The position numbers and the translations under genes are program-made. From NCBI GenBank assembly GCA_007121335.1, contig SKLY01000012.1, positions 30,481-94,480 on the forward strand: a stretch of 64,000 nucleotides of DNA, given 5' to 3'. The stretch is from Saprospiraceae bacterium. GTDB taxonomy: Bacteria; Bacteroidota; Bacteroidia; Chitinophagales; Saprospiraceae. Shown one piece after another: positions 16,949-26,237 of the stretch (positions are counted from its first letter, which is position 1; every line of letters begins with the position of its first letter). The notes beneath the pieces were generated by a model, which was not told where the DNA came from, searched no databases, and saw only the letters and a program-made list of their open reading frames with translations.

Positions 16949-18283
16949 TCAAAGTAAAATACCTGCAATGGTTGCTGTCATCAGATTGGCCAGTGACCCT
17001 GCCAGCACCGCGTAAAGGCCGAATTGAGCGAGTTCAGATTTTCTGTTTGGCGCCAATCCTCCGATTCCCCCGATTTGAATGGCTATGGAGGCAAAATTGG
17101 CAAATCCGCAAAGTGCGAAGGTGGCCATGGTGATTGTTTTAGTGCTGATGGTGCCCTCCGAAACCATCTCGGCCAGTTGCATGTAGGCGACAAATTCGTT
17201 GAGGACCACTTTGGTGCCCAGCAGCGAACCCATATTTACCGCATCCTCCCAGGGCACACCGACTCCAAAGGCCAGTGGTGCGAGAATCCAGCCGAGTACT
17301 GTTTCGATGGTGAGTTCTACGCCCTCCGGCAGCATCTGGTTGATGGTGGTGATCTCCCCGAAGTGGTAGAGGATGTGGTTACCCATTGCCAGCAAGGCGA
17401 TAAAGGCGAGCAGCATGGCTCCGACATTCAGGGCCAGTTTGAGTCCCACTCCTGCACCTGAAGCCGCGGCATCAATCCCATTCGCATCGGTTTTTTCTAC
17501 GGTCATTTTTACCTCTCCACGGGTGACCGGCTCACCGATTTCCGGCCGAAGGATTTTGGCGATAACGAGGGCAGCAGGTGCAGCCATGATGGAAGCACCC
17601 AGCAACTGTTCGGCAAACATCAACCTTCCGACATCCAGAGGCACATCGTTGGCCAGAGCGTAGGAGTTGCCCAGCATCTGCACATAGGCCGCCATCACGC
17701 CTCCCGCGATGGTTGCCATACCGCCTGTCATGACCGCCAGCAACTCTGATTTGGTCATTTTATCGATATAGGGTTTGATGACCAGAGGCGACTCGGTCTG
17801 ACCTACAAAAATATTGGCTACCACCGAGAGGGATTCCGCCCCCGATATGCCCATCAATTTTTGCATACCTTTTGACATGGCATTCACCACGCGCTGCAAT
17901 ATCCCGTAGTGGTACATTATGGAGGTCAGCGAGGCAAAAAATACAATGGTGGGAAGTACCTGGAATGCAAAAAAGTGACCCATGCTATCCTCCATGCCCG
18001 GACTCCGGGCCAGGTCACCAAAAATGAATTCCGCCCCGGCAGTGGTGAAGTCCAGTACAATCACAAAAAATGAGGATATCCAACTGAACATAATCTTTGG
18101 CCATCCCAACGGAGACCACCACTCCTCCATGACCGACCCCTTCAGTATGAAAATCGCCAGTACAAATTGAATGGCGAGTCCTATGCCCACCAGTTTCCAG
18201 TCTATCTTTTTTCGGTTGTTGCTGAAAAGGACAGCCACTCCGATAATGAGTACCATCCCGATTACACCGCGTAAAATGTCCAT
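16949..18283 (-). CDS. nupC: NupC-type concentrative nucleoside transporter
   Basis: A 444-residue inner-membrane cation-coupled nucleoside importer. About ten hydrophobic segments are present. The substrate and ion-binding signature VGQTESPLVIKPYI (canonical G-x-TEAPL) and the C-terminal GGIGGLAPNRKSELA block are clear. A longer frame extends 33 codons upstream, but it is basic and polar; ATG 18283, opening MDILRGVIGMVLIIG, begins the first helix and was preferred. It is divergent from uridine kinase 236 bp away, which supports a shared role in taking up and phosphorylating pyrimidine nucleosides. Confidence 0.92.
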   Translation of the reverse strand: MDILRGVIGMVLIIGVAVLFSNNRKKIDWKLVGIGLAIQFVLAIFILKGSVMEEWWSPLGWPKIMFSWISSFFVIVLDFTTAGAEFIFGDLARSPGMEDSMGHFFAFQVLPTIVFFASLTSIMYHYGILQRVVNAMSKGMQKLMGISGAESLSVVANIFVGQTESPLVIKPYIDKMTKSELLAVMTGGMATIAGGVMAAYVQMLGNSYALANDVPLDVGRLMFAEQLLGASIMAAPAALVIAKILRPEIGEPVTRGEVKMTVEKTDANGIDAAASGAGVGLKLALNVGAMLLAFIALLAMGNHILYHFGEITTINQMLPEGVELTIETVLGWILAPLAFGVGVPWEDAVNMGSLLGTKVVLNEFVAYMQLAEMVSEGTISTKTITMATFALCGFANFASIAIQIGGIGGLAPNRKSELAQFGLYAVLAGSLANLMTATIAGILL

Positions 18284-18465
18284 ATATTCCGCATTATTTC
18301 CCTTTCGGCAGGCTCTTTTCCGGCCCAATCCCTTTCGGGTGAATTCAAATATCCGGCAAGATAGAAAAATGTCGCGAAACATCGGATGCCACCCCCTTCA
18401 ATCAATCCCTTATCCTGAATTTTTTAGGCCGCCGGTTAAGGATTTTTAAAGTTCCCGTGAAAAAA

Positions 18466-18497
18466 TTTCGATAGCTGGTCATGCCATTGTATTTTCG
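18466..18497 (+). promoter_or_regulatory. Promoter of the uridine kinase gene
   Basis: TTTC (18466-18469), 20-bp spacer, TATTTTCG (18490-18497): one mismatch in each half to TTTG-N19/20-TAnnTTTG. The ATG at 18481 falls inside it, supporting the downstream start at 18520. Confidence 0.5.
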
Positions 18498-18519
18498 CAA
18501 CCGGGTTTATCGTCTAATT

Positions 18520-19197
18520 ATGGCTGGCAGCATCAAAAAACCGTACTTCATCGGAATCACAGGGGGCAGTGGTTCAGGAAAAACTACCTTTATCAGGGAA
18601 CTGAGAAGAAAATTTCCCTCCGAATCGCTTTGCATCCTCTCCCAGGATGATTACTACCGGCCCAGAGAAGAACAACAGGCTGATCCGCGCGGCATCAGAA
18701 ATTTTGACCTTCCCGAATCCATTGACATACGGCGACTGGAAAGGGACGTCAATCGTTTGGCGGAGGGAGAGACCATCACCAAAAAGGAATACACCTTTAA
18801 TAACCCGAAAAAAGAACCGGGTACGCTGGTCTTTCACCCCGCCCCGATTATTGTACTTGAGGGCCTGTTCGTATTCTACATCGAATCTATTTTCAAAAGG
18901 CTGGATCTGAAAATATTTATCCATGCCAAGGAGAATCTCAAGGTGATCAGGCGGATAAAAAGGGATCAGGTAGAGCGAAATTACCCACTGGAGGATGTGC
19001 TGTACAGATACCAGCACCACGTACTTCCGGCCTATGAAAAACACATCTTCCCCTTCATGGAAAAATCCGATATCATCATCAACAACAACGACACCTTTGA
19101 TGCCGGTCTCCGGGTGTTAGAGGGTTACATTTTCCAAAAGTTGCACTCGATAAAAGCTGCAAAAAAACCAGTTGAATCCCGGGAAGTGGTGAAGTGA
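18520..19197 (+). CDS. udk: Uridine kinase
   Basis: A 225-residue P-loop kinase of the uridine kinase/phosphoribulokinase family, converting uridine and cytidine to their monophosphates. Walker A is GGSGSGKT (residues 15-22). SQDDYYRP, NFDLPESID and IIVLEGLFVFY are the next family blocks, including the Asp that contacts the nucleoside. Near the end, RIKRDQVERNYPLEDVLYRYQHHVLPAYEKHIFP matches the lid helices in the family (quoted segments overlap in part). Length is normal apart from a ~20-residue basic tail. An upstream in-frame ATG at 18481 overlaps the predicted promoter and was rejected. Confidence 0.9.
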   Translation: MAGSIKKPYFIGITGGSGSGKTTFIRELRRKFPSESLCILSQDDYYRPREEQQADPRGIRNFDLPESIDIRRLERDVNRLAEGETITKKEYTFNNPKKEPGTLVFHPAPIIVLEGLFVFYIESIFKRLDLKIFIHAKENLKVIRRIKRDQVERNYPLEDVLYRYQHHVLPAYEKHIFPFMEKSDIIINNNDTFDAGLRVLEGYIFQKLHSIKAAKKPVESREVVK

Positions 19198-19224
19198 AAC
19201 TTACGCACCATATCCGGGCCTTAA

Positions 19225-19515
19225 TCACACAATTTCCTCTTCCTTCCCTCCATCCTCAGTTCTGCCTTCGCTTTCCTTCATCTGCAGCAGTGTTCTACCC
19301 CAGAAATAGTGCATACCTTCAAAAAGTCCTGCAATTTTTTCGTAGAGTTCGCTGCCGGATTTATTCAGTTCATCGTCCAGTACAGAGACAAATTCCTCAG
19401 GCACCGGATAGGATTGCTCGATGCCGCGGTCTTTTATCTTCAGCGTGTATTTTTCGCCGTATTTAAACAACTCGACTACATAGTGGGCGTGCTTATAACT
19501 CTTTATCACTCTCAT
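19225..19515 (-). CDS. Conserved small hypothetical protein
   Basis: A 96-residue soluble protein without signal or membrane segments. N-terminal beta strands (MRVIKSYKHAHYVVELFKYGEKYTLKIKDR, partly) are followed by a helix (EEFVSVLDDELNKS) and a very acidic tail. I do not recognise a family. The gene overlaps the preceding one on the same strand by 23 bp, which argues that it is real and co-expressed. Function unknown. Confidence 0.55.
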   Translation of the reverse strand: MRVIKSYKHAHYVVELFKYGEKYTLKIKDRGIEQSYPVPEEFVSVLDDELNKSGSELYEKIAGLFEGMHYFWGRTLLQMKESEGRTEDGGKEEEIV

Positions 19516-20287
19516 CGGTGGAAAGTTTTTGAATGGATCGACTCAATTGTCGGTAAAGTGTTTTTAAATCTTCGTCTTCCAATTTGCTCAGATGCTTTTG
19601 CAAAGTGGCTTTGTCACCCCTGATTGCCGGGCCTGTTTGTGCTTTGGCGGGATCCATTCTCAGCGCCTTTTCAACGGTGGTTTGGATCAGCGGGTGTAAA
19701 TAATCGAATGGGATATCACGCTTGTTAAGCATATCGGAGGCCAGTGCCAGCAGGTGGTTGGTGAAATTATTGGCAAAAACAGCGGCCAGGTGGAGGTGTT
19801 CACGCATCAGGTCGTCGTTTTTTACAGGACGTGCCCCGGCCCCTTCGGCCACTTTATGCAAAAAACGGCTCACCCTTTCCTGTCCGCTCTCAATAAAAAC
19901 CGGCACCCCGGCCCAGTGGAAATCCTGGTCCCTCGAAAAGGAATTCAGAGGGTAAAAAATACCGTAGTTTGGCACCACGCCTTTCAGATGATTGGCCGGA
20001 AGGATTCCTGAGCTGTGCAAAACAGAGGCATTTTGGATCATTTTTTTGGGCAACCGGGAGGCGACCGTTGCAATTTGGTCGTCCTTGACAGTTAGAAAGA
20101 TCGTCTCGATGTTATTTGGCAGTTCGGCAAAGGAGTTTACCAGATGCAGATTTTTTTCATCTTCGGATGTGTGTCTTTCACTGTGGTAGTTGCGACAAAC
20201 CACGTAGGTGTCAATACTTTGCCTTGACAGTTCTAAACTGAGGTGGTAACCCACATTTCCCCAGCCGATGACAGCCACCTTCTGCAT
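19493..20287 (-). CDS. Rossmann-fold and DUF2520 domain protein
   Basis: A 264-residue NAD(P)-binding protein. The N-terminus has the dinucleotide-binding pattern VIGWGNVGYHLSLEL (G-x-G-x-x-G variant), followed by beta strands with TVKDDQIATVASRL. The C-terminal all-helical DUF2520 part includes HLAAVFANNFTNHLLALA and GPAIRGDKATLQKHL, the segment that packs against the Rossmann domain in 6-phosphogluconate-dehydrogenase-like folds. Reaction unknown; a dehydrogenase or reductase is inferred. It lies 6 bp downstream of ccmF on the same strand, so it may be co-transcribed with the cytochrome maturation genes. Confidence 0.8.
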   Translation of the reverse strand: MQKVAVIGWGNVGYHLSLELSRQSIDTYVVCRNYHSERHTSEDEKNLHLVNSFAELPNNIETIFLTVKDDQIATVASRLPKKMIQNASVLHSSGILPANHLKGVVPNYGIFYPLNSFSRDQDFHWAGVPVFIESGQERVSRFLHKVAEGAGARPVKNDDLMREHLHLAAVFANNFTNHLLALASDMLNKRDIPFDYLHPLIQTTVEKALRMDPAKAQTGPAIRGDKATLQKHLSKLEDEDLKTLYRQLSRSIQKLSTDESDKEL

Positions 20288-20293
20288 GGTAAG

Positions 20294-23113
20294 TTACATT
20301 TTGTTTCTCAGCCGGACGATCATTGAAAAAAGCAGACCGATCATCATCATGAATGACCCCACCCAAAAGAAGTTTAAGCCCTCAAACCTGATGGCCTCCA
20401 GTACAATAAAGTCACTTCTGGGCACATTCTCGGCGATTTGAACCGGCAGATTTTGAATCTTCATGGGTTGTTCCGCCACCATAAATGTCATTTTACCGGT
20501 ATTCGGGTCAACCCTGGTAAAGCGGAAGTGCAGTCCCGCCTCGGGGACCATGGTTTTGAAATTGGACTGAATATTGTCCCTGATCATATACACGGGTTCT
20601 GTTCGATACTCGGCACCGGTTTCGGTATTGACCACTTCCAGGATGGCTGATAGGGCGATATCCCCATCTCGTTCATCGTAAGACGGATGCCAGGGTTCCT
20701 GATTGACGTTTAAAAAGGTGATTTCGTATTCATCGTATTGGAAGCGGTCTCCCTGCGCAAGTTGGAATTCAGTATAATTCAGTTCTTTTTCCGTGTGGAA
20801 AAGGTCCTCTATCAAGGTGTCAGCCAGGTGAATTCTCATGTTGAGGGGGTCAATTTGCTCCGGATACCTGAATACAAAGGAGCCCCTGAGCGCAATACCC
20901 GGCAGGGCGGTAAATGCACTGTCCTTATCCAGCGAGTGAACTCTCATTTTCAGTGTGAGTGCGATGTCGTCCTCGGCAGAACCTTCCTTATCGGGATGGA
21001 GTATGGAGTGATGTATTTCCTCCAGCACGATGTAGTGACGGCTGGTAAAGGTAGTATCACCCAAATTCATATAATAGGTCTCAAACCGGAGAGAGTCCTC
21101 TACGGCTTGAGCTGACTCCAGGTCTATTTGCTGGGCTGGAAGCCGGGCGATGCGCGTAAAAATATCGATAAGTGGTTGTCGCCGGATATCCGGGTTGGCC
21201 GCTTCAATTTGGGTAAAGTTTTTGTCGTAAATTACGTTTGGACTTAGTACGAAACTGTCGAGTCCGCGACCCTCTTCATCAATTTCCACAAAGCGTATAT
21301 CAAAACTCCTTTCGTTGCCGTCAAAACGGTCGGTTTCATAGGTGGCGATGTACCCGCGCATGAATATAGGCTCATTTTTTATGAGGACTATGTTGCGCAG
21401 CAGGTCCTCGTCTTCCATGCCCTCCAGCATACCACTTTGGGCAAAAACATTGGAAGAGACGTAGGTCTTGTTAATCCCGGATGCCATAATTCCGATGATC
21501 ATGGTGGCAAATCCAATGTGTGCAATGGCGGAACCAGAAGCCTTGAGATTGCCCTTTATCCTGAATAACAGGTGATCCATATTTACAATAAAGGAAAAAA
21601 GTGCAGCAAAAATCAACAGAATATACTGCCATGCGACAACCTGTATCCACTGGATTGTGGCCCAGGTTAGCACTGCGGTTAGCAGCAGGGCGATGCCTGT
21701 CTGGGTAAAAAACTTCTTCCTGTAATTCAGCCAGTTTGCCCCACGATATCTGAGGTAAATACTGATTCCCGACAGCAGCGCCATGAGCGTGGCAATCCAA
21801 AGCTGGTGAGCGTTGTAGTGCTCTATCGGGTCTTCAACCACTCTGGATTGATAGAAGGGATCAAAAAACTGCATGATGGCGTTCATAACCGGCAGGGAAG
21901 TGGAGTAGGTGATCAGTATCGAGCCGATGACAATGACCATACTGCCAATGAACATCCAAAATTCCCTGGAATTCCAATCTTCCTCCTTTTTCGGGTTGGG
22001 TATTTCTCTGTAACGCATGAAAAAGAGGGTGAGACCCAGTATCAGAAAAAAGAGGATGAAGAAAATGAGTTGATTCTCGAGACCCATCTCAGTAAAAGCG
22101 TGTACCGAGGTGTCTTCCAGAATACCACTTCTCACCAGATAGGTGGAATATACGATGAGGCAAAAGGCCAGTATGTAAAAAACCATAGTTGCCCGGATCG
22201 AATGGCCTGTGCTTTTGGCGATCAAATTGGTGTGTATCCCCGCAATGATGATAAGCCAGGGGACCAGCGACATGTTTTCCACCGGATCCCACGCCCAGTA
22301 CCCACCGAAGGTAAGCGCCTCATAGGCCCAAACGGAACCAAGGAGAATACCTGTTCCGAGTGCAAAGCCGGCGAAGAGTCCCCATTTCAGTCCGGGATCC
22401 AGCCAGCCCTTGTAATCCCTGCGCCATAGACCAGCCAGTGCAAAGCAAAAGGGAATGGATAAGGCTGCAAAGCCCAAAAAAGTCACGGGCGGGTGTATGG
22501 TCATCCAGTAATTCTGTAAAAGGATATTGAGACCGCTTCCAGTGATTAACTCCAGGTATTCTGCATTGGCAAAAATGGGTGCGTCCTGTACATCTCGCAA
22601 TAGCACCGTGGGATTGATGCCCAGCTTTGATCCCCCATCCCCAAATGGCAGATATGTACCCAGTATTTTTGAGGTGAGGAACACCTGTATAAGAGACAAA
22701 AAGGTCATAACAGCAGGTCGCCACTGTCCTCCCTTCCAAATTATAACCCATCCCAGTATGATGTGCCAAAACATCCAGAGGAGAAAACTCCCCTCCTGAC
22801 CTTCCCAAAAGGCCGAAAAGGTGTATTTAAAAGGCAGGTCATCGGATACGTGATTAAAGGCGTATGCGTATTCGTACATGCGATTGAGCATGATGTAAAA
22901 AATAACAGCCATCAAACCGAAAATGGACACACCGTGAATCACATAGGACCAATTGGCTGTTCCAAGCCAATTTGAAACCGGATTTTCACGCTCTTTTTCA
23001 GCGAGGAAGTAAGCAATGGTCGCTCCTATTGCACTTACAAAGGAGATAATTATCAACAAGTGCCCCAACTGGCCTGGCCAGAGGGTTTCACCAATGTACT
23101 GTATTTCGCTCAT
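20294..23113 (-). CDS. ccmF: Cytochrome c heme lyase subunit CcmF/CcsA-type
   Basis: A 939-residue polytopic inner-membrane protein of System I cytochrome c maturation; with other Ccm proteins it attaches heme to apocytochromes in the periplasm. Clear CcmF motifs: FWEGQEGSFLLW (103-114), LLQNYWMTIHPPVTFLGF (198-215, with His207) and the tryptophan-rich heme-handling WWD region GGYWAWDPVENMSLVPW (270-286). It is ~290 residues longer than proteobacterial CcmF, because of a large periplasmic stretch (about 570-900) before a final helix. It sits directly after ccmE with a 9-bp gap. CcmA, B, C and H are not in the window. Confidence 0.9.
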   Translation of the reverse strand: MSEIQYIGETLWPGQLGHLLIIISFVSAIGATIAYFLAEKERENPVSNWLGTANWSYVIHGVSIFGLMAVIFYIMLNRMYEYAYAFNHVSDDLPFKYTFSAFWEGQEGSFLLWMFWHIILGWVIIWKGGQWRPAVMTFLSLIQVFLTSKILGTYLPFGDGGSKLGINPTVLLRDVQDAPIFANAEYLELITGSGLNILLQNYWMTIHPPVTFLGFAALSIPFCFALAGLWRRDYKGWLDPGLKWGLFAGFALGTGILLGSVWAYEALTFGGYWAWDPVENMSLVPWLIIIAGIHTNLIAKSTGHSIRATMVFYILAFCLIVYSTYLVRSGILEDTSVHAFTEMGLENQLIFFILFFLILGLTLFFMRYREIPNPKKEEDWNSREFWMFIGSMVIVIGSILITYSTSLPVMNAIMQFFDPFYQSRVVEDPIEHYNAHQLWIATLMALLSGISIYLRYRGANWLNYRKKFFTQTGIALLLTAVLTWATIQWIQVVAWQYILLIFAALFSFIVNMDHLLFRIKGNLKASGSAIAHIGFATMIIGIMASGINKTYVSSNVFAQSGMLEGMEDEDLLRNIVLIKNEPIFMRGYIATYETDRFDGNERSFDIRFVEIDEEGRGLDSFVLSPNVIYDKNFTQIEAANPDIRRQPLIDIFTRIARLPAQQIDLESAQAVEDSLRFETYYMNLGDTTFTSRHYIVLEEIHHSILHPDKEGSAEDDIALTLKMRVHSLDKDSAFTALPGIALRGSFVFRYPEQIDPLNMRIHLADTLIEDLFHTEKELNYTEFQLAQGDRFQYDEYEITFLNVNQEPWHPSYDERDGDIALSAILEVVNTETGAEYRTEPVYMIRDNIQSNFKTMVPEAGLHFRFTRVDPNTGKMTFMVAEQPMKIQNLPVQIAENVPRSDFIVLEAIRFEGLNFFWVGSFMMMIGLLFSMIVRLRNKM

Positions 23114-23122
23114 GAGGTGGGA

Positions 23123-23521
23123 TTAGATTTCTGATCTGACAAAAATTTCGTCATCCTGATACTTGCTGGGGCATTTCATCAGCATTTCTCGCGCCACAAA
23201 AGTACCATCTCTGAATCTACCAGTAAGGACGAGTTGTTCAGACATTTCAAAGTCCTGGGGTTTTTCACTCAGCAATACAACCATGCGTTCATCACCCTCC
23301 TCATCTGTCATGTAAAAAGTAAAGCGATTGGGGTCAATTTCCGGATTGTAAACCATTTCCTTGTCTTTGGAGAGTTGGCCGATTATTTTGACGTTCCTTC
23401 CATCTTCCAGCAGCTCGGCCTCTGCAAAAGTGTAATAAGTGCCAAAATCAGTGCTGGTAATGACAAAGAGCAGAACCGCTCCTGCCATCAAAAGTCCTGC
23501 TACTATGTGAATCTTTTTCAT
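23123..23521 (-). CDS. ccmE: Periplasmic heme chaperone CcmE, Cys-type
   Basis: A 132-residue protein with an N-terminal anchor helix (IVAGLLMAGAVLLFVI) and an OB-fold domain (NVKIIGQLSKDKEMVY ... VLTGRFRDGTFVAREMLMK). CcmE carries heme to CcmF through a covalent bond. In E. coli the heme-binding residue is the His of H-x-x-x-Y; here the motif is CPSKY (Cys117, Tyr121), the C-x-x-x-Y form known from Desulfovibrio and archaea. The ATG at 23521 opens the anchor helix; a frame extension 13 codons upstream is not membrane-like. First gene of the ccmE-ccmF pair. Confidence 0.9.
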   Translation of the reverse strand: MKKIHIVAGLLMAGAVLLFVITSTDFGTYYTFAEAELLEDGRNVKIIGQLSKDKEMVYNPEIDPNRFTFYMTDEEGDERMVVLLSEKPQDFEMSEQLVLTGRFRDGTFVAREMLMKCPSKYQDDEIFVRSEI

Positions 23522-23956
23522 CTCTTTATAATTTTCTATCAAAATTTGACGGGAGACCATTTCACTTCAATCAATTCCTCGCTCCCTTTTTATCTTGCGG
23601 TCTAAGACCGTTTATTAAAGATTTAATGTTTGTCAAAAACCCGTGCTTAACTTTTTAGCGCCCTGTGAAATGGACCGATATAAATAACAGTTATATTGTG
23701 GGTTTAATTAATATGTCGTATCTTTATACAAAATTACGACTTGTACATGATTTTTTAGAGAAAAACGGCTTTTTTCGGTGCTTATTGGCAGCGGGATCAA
23801 CAATGGGTTTCCAAAGTAAATTGGTGACCTTTTTAACCCACTGTAATTTAATGCTGTCACGGGGATTTTTAAGTAGGTTTTTTTTGGCTTCCGCCCCGGT
23901 TTGTGTCCGTGAATATTGATTGTACAGAAAGTGTTAAAATGAAACTGTCTTGACAA
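23522..23956. other. Divergent intergenic region between ccmE and ftsE
   Basis: A/T-rich, no supported gene. A perfect palindrome CGGTCTAAGACCG lies at 23598-23610 about 80 bp upstream of ccmE and might be an operator or part of a leader hairpin. Nothing else is evident. Confidence 0.3.
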
Positions 23957-24637
23957 ATGTTGGATAACACACCTTACGTCATTGATCTCGTGGGATTGGA
24001 TTTGTACTACGGAGACGTCCCAGTACTGACAGACATCAACTTTAAGCTGTCTCGCTCTGAATTCGCCTACCTTGTGGGGTTCACCGGTAGTGGAAAAACC
24101 ACCTTTTTGCGATGCTTGTATGGCGCGCAACCCGTTCACCGTGGCAAGGCTTTTGTCACCGGAGTGGACCTGAGTAAGTTGAAGCCCTCGCAGTTGCACA
24201 AATACAGGAGAAAGATCGGCATGGTGTTTCAGGATTTTAAATTACTCCCCGATCTCACCGCTGCACAGAATCTCGATTTCGTACTCCGCGCCACCAGATT
24301 TCCCCGCCCCAAAAGAAAGGCCCGCATCAAAGAAGTTATGGAATGGGTAGGACTTGAACACAAAACCGGCTCCTATCCACCTATGATGTCCGGAGGAGAG
24401 CAGCAGCGCCTCGCTATTGCACGGGCTATTCTAAATGACCCTCAGTTGATCATCGCTGATGAGCCCACAGGCAACCTCGACCCCTTTATGACGGATGAAA
24501 TTATGTACTTGTTCAGCAGGTTAAACAAAGAAATGGGGACAGCCATATTGCTGGCAACCCATGATTATCGTGTATTGGATAAATTCCCAGCCCGGGTGGT
24601 TAAACTGGAAGGAGGAGTGCTTAAGAATGAAAATTGA
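23957..24637 (+). CDS. ftsE: Cell division ATP-binding protein FtsE
   Basis: A 226-residue ABC ATPase. Walker A GFTGSGKTT (41-49), the Q-loop VFQDFKLLPDLTAAQN, signature MSGGEQQR (144-151), Walker B LIIADE (164-169) and the H-loop ATHD are all intact. FQDFKLL after the Q-loop and the short length are typical of FtsE, which with FtsX regulates peptidoglycan hydrolases at the septum. In many Bacteroidota ftsX lies elsewhere, and no FtsX is adjacent here. ATG 23957 follows an A/T-rich leader. Alternative: another LolD-like ATPase, less likely from the motif wording. Confidence 0.85.
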   Translation: MLDNTPYVIDLVGLDLYYGDVPVLTDINFKLSRSEFAYLVGFTGSGKTTFLRCLYGAQPVHRGKAFVTGVDLSKLKPSQLHKYRRKIGMVFQDFKLLPDLTAAQNLDFVLRATRFPRPKRKARIKEVMEWVGLEHKTGSYPPMMSGGEQQRLAIARAILNDPQLIIADEPTGNLDPFMTDEIMYLFSRLNKEMGTAILLATHDYRVLDKFPARVVKLEGGVLKNEN

Positions 24638-24835
24638 CCAATTGGATTTGCCGGTGAAATTGTACTGTTTCCCTATACTTTGAGCTACCGGTTGGGGAGG
24701 AATAAAGATTTCACATTTTTAGTATATTAAAGTTTAATTATGGATAATAATCTTTATTTCAATTAGATGTATCTGAGGGCTAAATTCCAGTGTTATCAGG
24801 GCGTCATAAAAAAGTTAATTTATCAAAAAAAAAGA

Positions 24836-24864
24836 TTTGTAAGTCAAATGTTTTCATAACTTTA
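24836..24864 (+). promoter_or_regulatory. Possible promoter of the ykuK-like gene
   Basis: TTTG (24836-24839), 17-bp spacer, TAACTTTA (24857-24864; one mismatch to TAnnTTTG), 17 bp before the ATG. The spacer is a little short. Confidence 0.35.
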
Positions 24865-24881
24865 GCCCAAAATAGCATGGT

Positions 24882-25352
24882 ATGAAATGGCGAAGACTCA
24901 ATGGAATGCAATTGGACCTGCCCATCAGGGAAGAGGTTGAGAAAACCATTAAAGAGGAGACTGAAAAGGGGTTTAGACTGAAGGTCTGCATCGGTACAGA
25001 CAGTCGTGTCAAAGCGGGTTCCATCGAGTTTGCCACCGTGATTGTCTTTTTGAGAGAGCACCGGGGCGGCTTTATGTTTATTAGTAATTTTAATCAAAAG
25101 GGACAGATGTCCGTCAAGGAGCGGATGATCAATGAAGTGGCCAGGTCCGTCGAAGTTGCCTACAACCTCTGTGAGCTTTTTGATCGATACAATATCGAAC
25201 TGGAAATCCACGCTGACATCAACACAGACCCCGGCTTTCAATCCAATTCTGCCTTGAGGGACGCCATGGGTTATGTAATGAGCATGGGCTTTGTCTTCAA
25301 AGCCAAACCCGACGCCTTCGCCAGCACTTGCTGTGCCGATAAGATGGTGTAA
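24882..25352 (+). CDS. YkuK-family RNase H-like protein
   Basis: A 156-residue protein of the YkuK/DUF458 family, which adopts an RNase H-like fold. LKVCIGTDSR (Asp40) is the first strand with its acidic residue; ATVIVFLREHRGGFMF and ELEIHADINTDPGFQSN provide the second strand and further acidic residues (Asp-x-Asn-x-Asp). Nuclease activity is inferred from the fold and has not been proved for the family as far as I know. The ATG at 24882 is preceded by a likely -7 box; the gene stands alone and runs into a repeat-rich region. Confidence 0.8.
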   Translation: MKWRRLNGMQLDLPIREEVEKTIKEETEKGFRLKVCIGTDSRVKAGSIEFATVIVFLREHRGGFMFISNFNQKGQMSVKERMINEVARSVEVAYNLCELFDRYNIELEIHADINTDPGFQSNSALRDAMGYVMSMGFVFKAKPDAFASTCCADKMV

Positions 25353-25461
25353 TTTTAGCGGATTTTCCTGTCGTATCCGGGATTTCTGCCATGGAAAATC
25401 AGGATAAGAAATCACGCAGGTAGAAAATTGACACAGTTAATTGAACAATCCCAATGAAAAG

Positions 25462-25550
25462 GGTTCACCGCAGAGCTCGCGAAGTTCGCGGAGAATGTGC
25501 AGAGAAAAGCTCAGCGATTTCCTTTGCGTTCATCGCGTCCTCGGCGGTGA
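25462..25550. repeat. 89-bp element with 7-bp terminal inverted repeats, copy 1
   Basis: Begins GGTTCACCGC and ends GCGGTGA, so TCACCGC/GCGGTGA form inverted ends; contains an internal hairpin TCGCGAAGTTCGCGGA. About 90% identical to 25710-25798 with no indel. Confidence 0.8.
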
Positions 25551-25709
25551 GAGTCCGGACTGAAAAACCCGCCAGATTGCCTCCGAAATGCTATTAGCCA
25601 GAGAAGTCCCCTAAAAACAACAACCCCAATAAATTGATAAAATACCGAAGATAAGATACTTACGCTTTCAAAAGCCATCAGCCATCAACCATTAGCCATC
25701 AACTCATCA

Positions 25710-25798
25710 GGTTCACCGCAGAGGTCGCGAAGTTCGCGGAGAATACGCAGAGAAAAGCTCAGCGATTTCCTTTGCGTTCTCTGAGTACTCCGCGGTGA
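25710..25798. repeat. 89-bp element with 7-bp terminal inverted repeats, copy 2
   Basis: Direct repeat of 25462-25550, nine mismatches by hand count. Left-end fragments (GGTTCACCGCAGAG..) recur at ~61309 and ~63503. Confidence 0.8.
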
Positions 25799-26237
25799 GT
25801 AAATGGGAAAGTGAAGAATCCCCGCAGAGTCGCAAAGAAAACTTTTTACCCAGAAAAATCCCCAAAAACCAACAACCCCCACGATTAGATATATTGCCGA
25901 CTAAATAAATGTAGCGCTGTCAGTAAGCCATCAACCATCAGCTTGCCCTCCCACCAAAGGATTGGGGGCAGGCAATCCTTTGGCGGGACCAACCAGGCCA
26001 TCAGCCATTAACCGCCTGTTTTCTCATGACGAAGCAAATATTGCAAGGGTACAATGAAAATCCGAAGACCACAAAAAGGTCATCCAATATTAATCTACAA
26101 GTTTGACTGTTTGCGGTGATTTTGTAGAGCTAAAACAATAATTGGTCTAAATCTATGTGAATAATCCGTGATTATTTCGTTATTTTGCAATGAAATAAAC
26201 TGATATTCAGAATATTAACATTAAAAAAAGATTTAAT

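Larger units (their letters stand above)
25353..26237. repeat. Composite intergenic repeat block B
   Basis: No gene is visible. The block contains two 89-bp elements (annotated separately), degenerate modules of the type aaaaatcc..aaacaacaaccccc..gatatattgccgactaa (25610-25660 and 25853-25910), runs of the heptamer-like ccatcaaccatcagccatt at ~25675-25710, 25927-25945 and 26000-26015, and an inverted repeat around CCAAAGGATTGGGGGCAGGCAATCCTTTGG near 25956-25985. The same modules recur in the other long gaps of this window. Confidence 0.75.

Noticed and set aside
19201..19470. Plus-strand frame following uridine kinase
   Set aside because: It is antisense to the 96-residue gene at 19225-19515, which is supported by overlap with its upstream neighbour.
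23957..24637. Assigning this ATPase to the FtsX-type permeases at 37-40 kb
   Set aside because: Those permeases have their own adjacent LolD-type ATPase; motif wording here fits FtsE.
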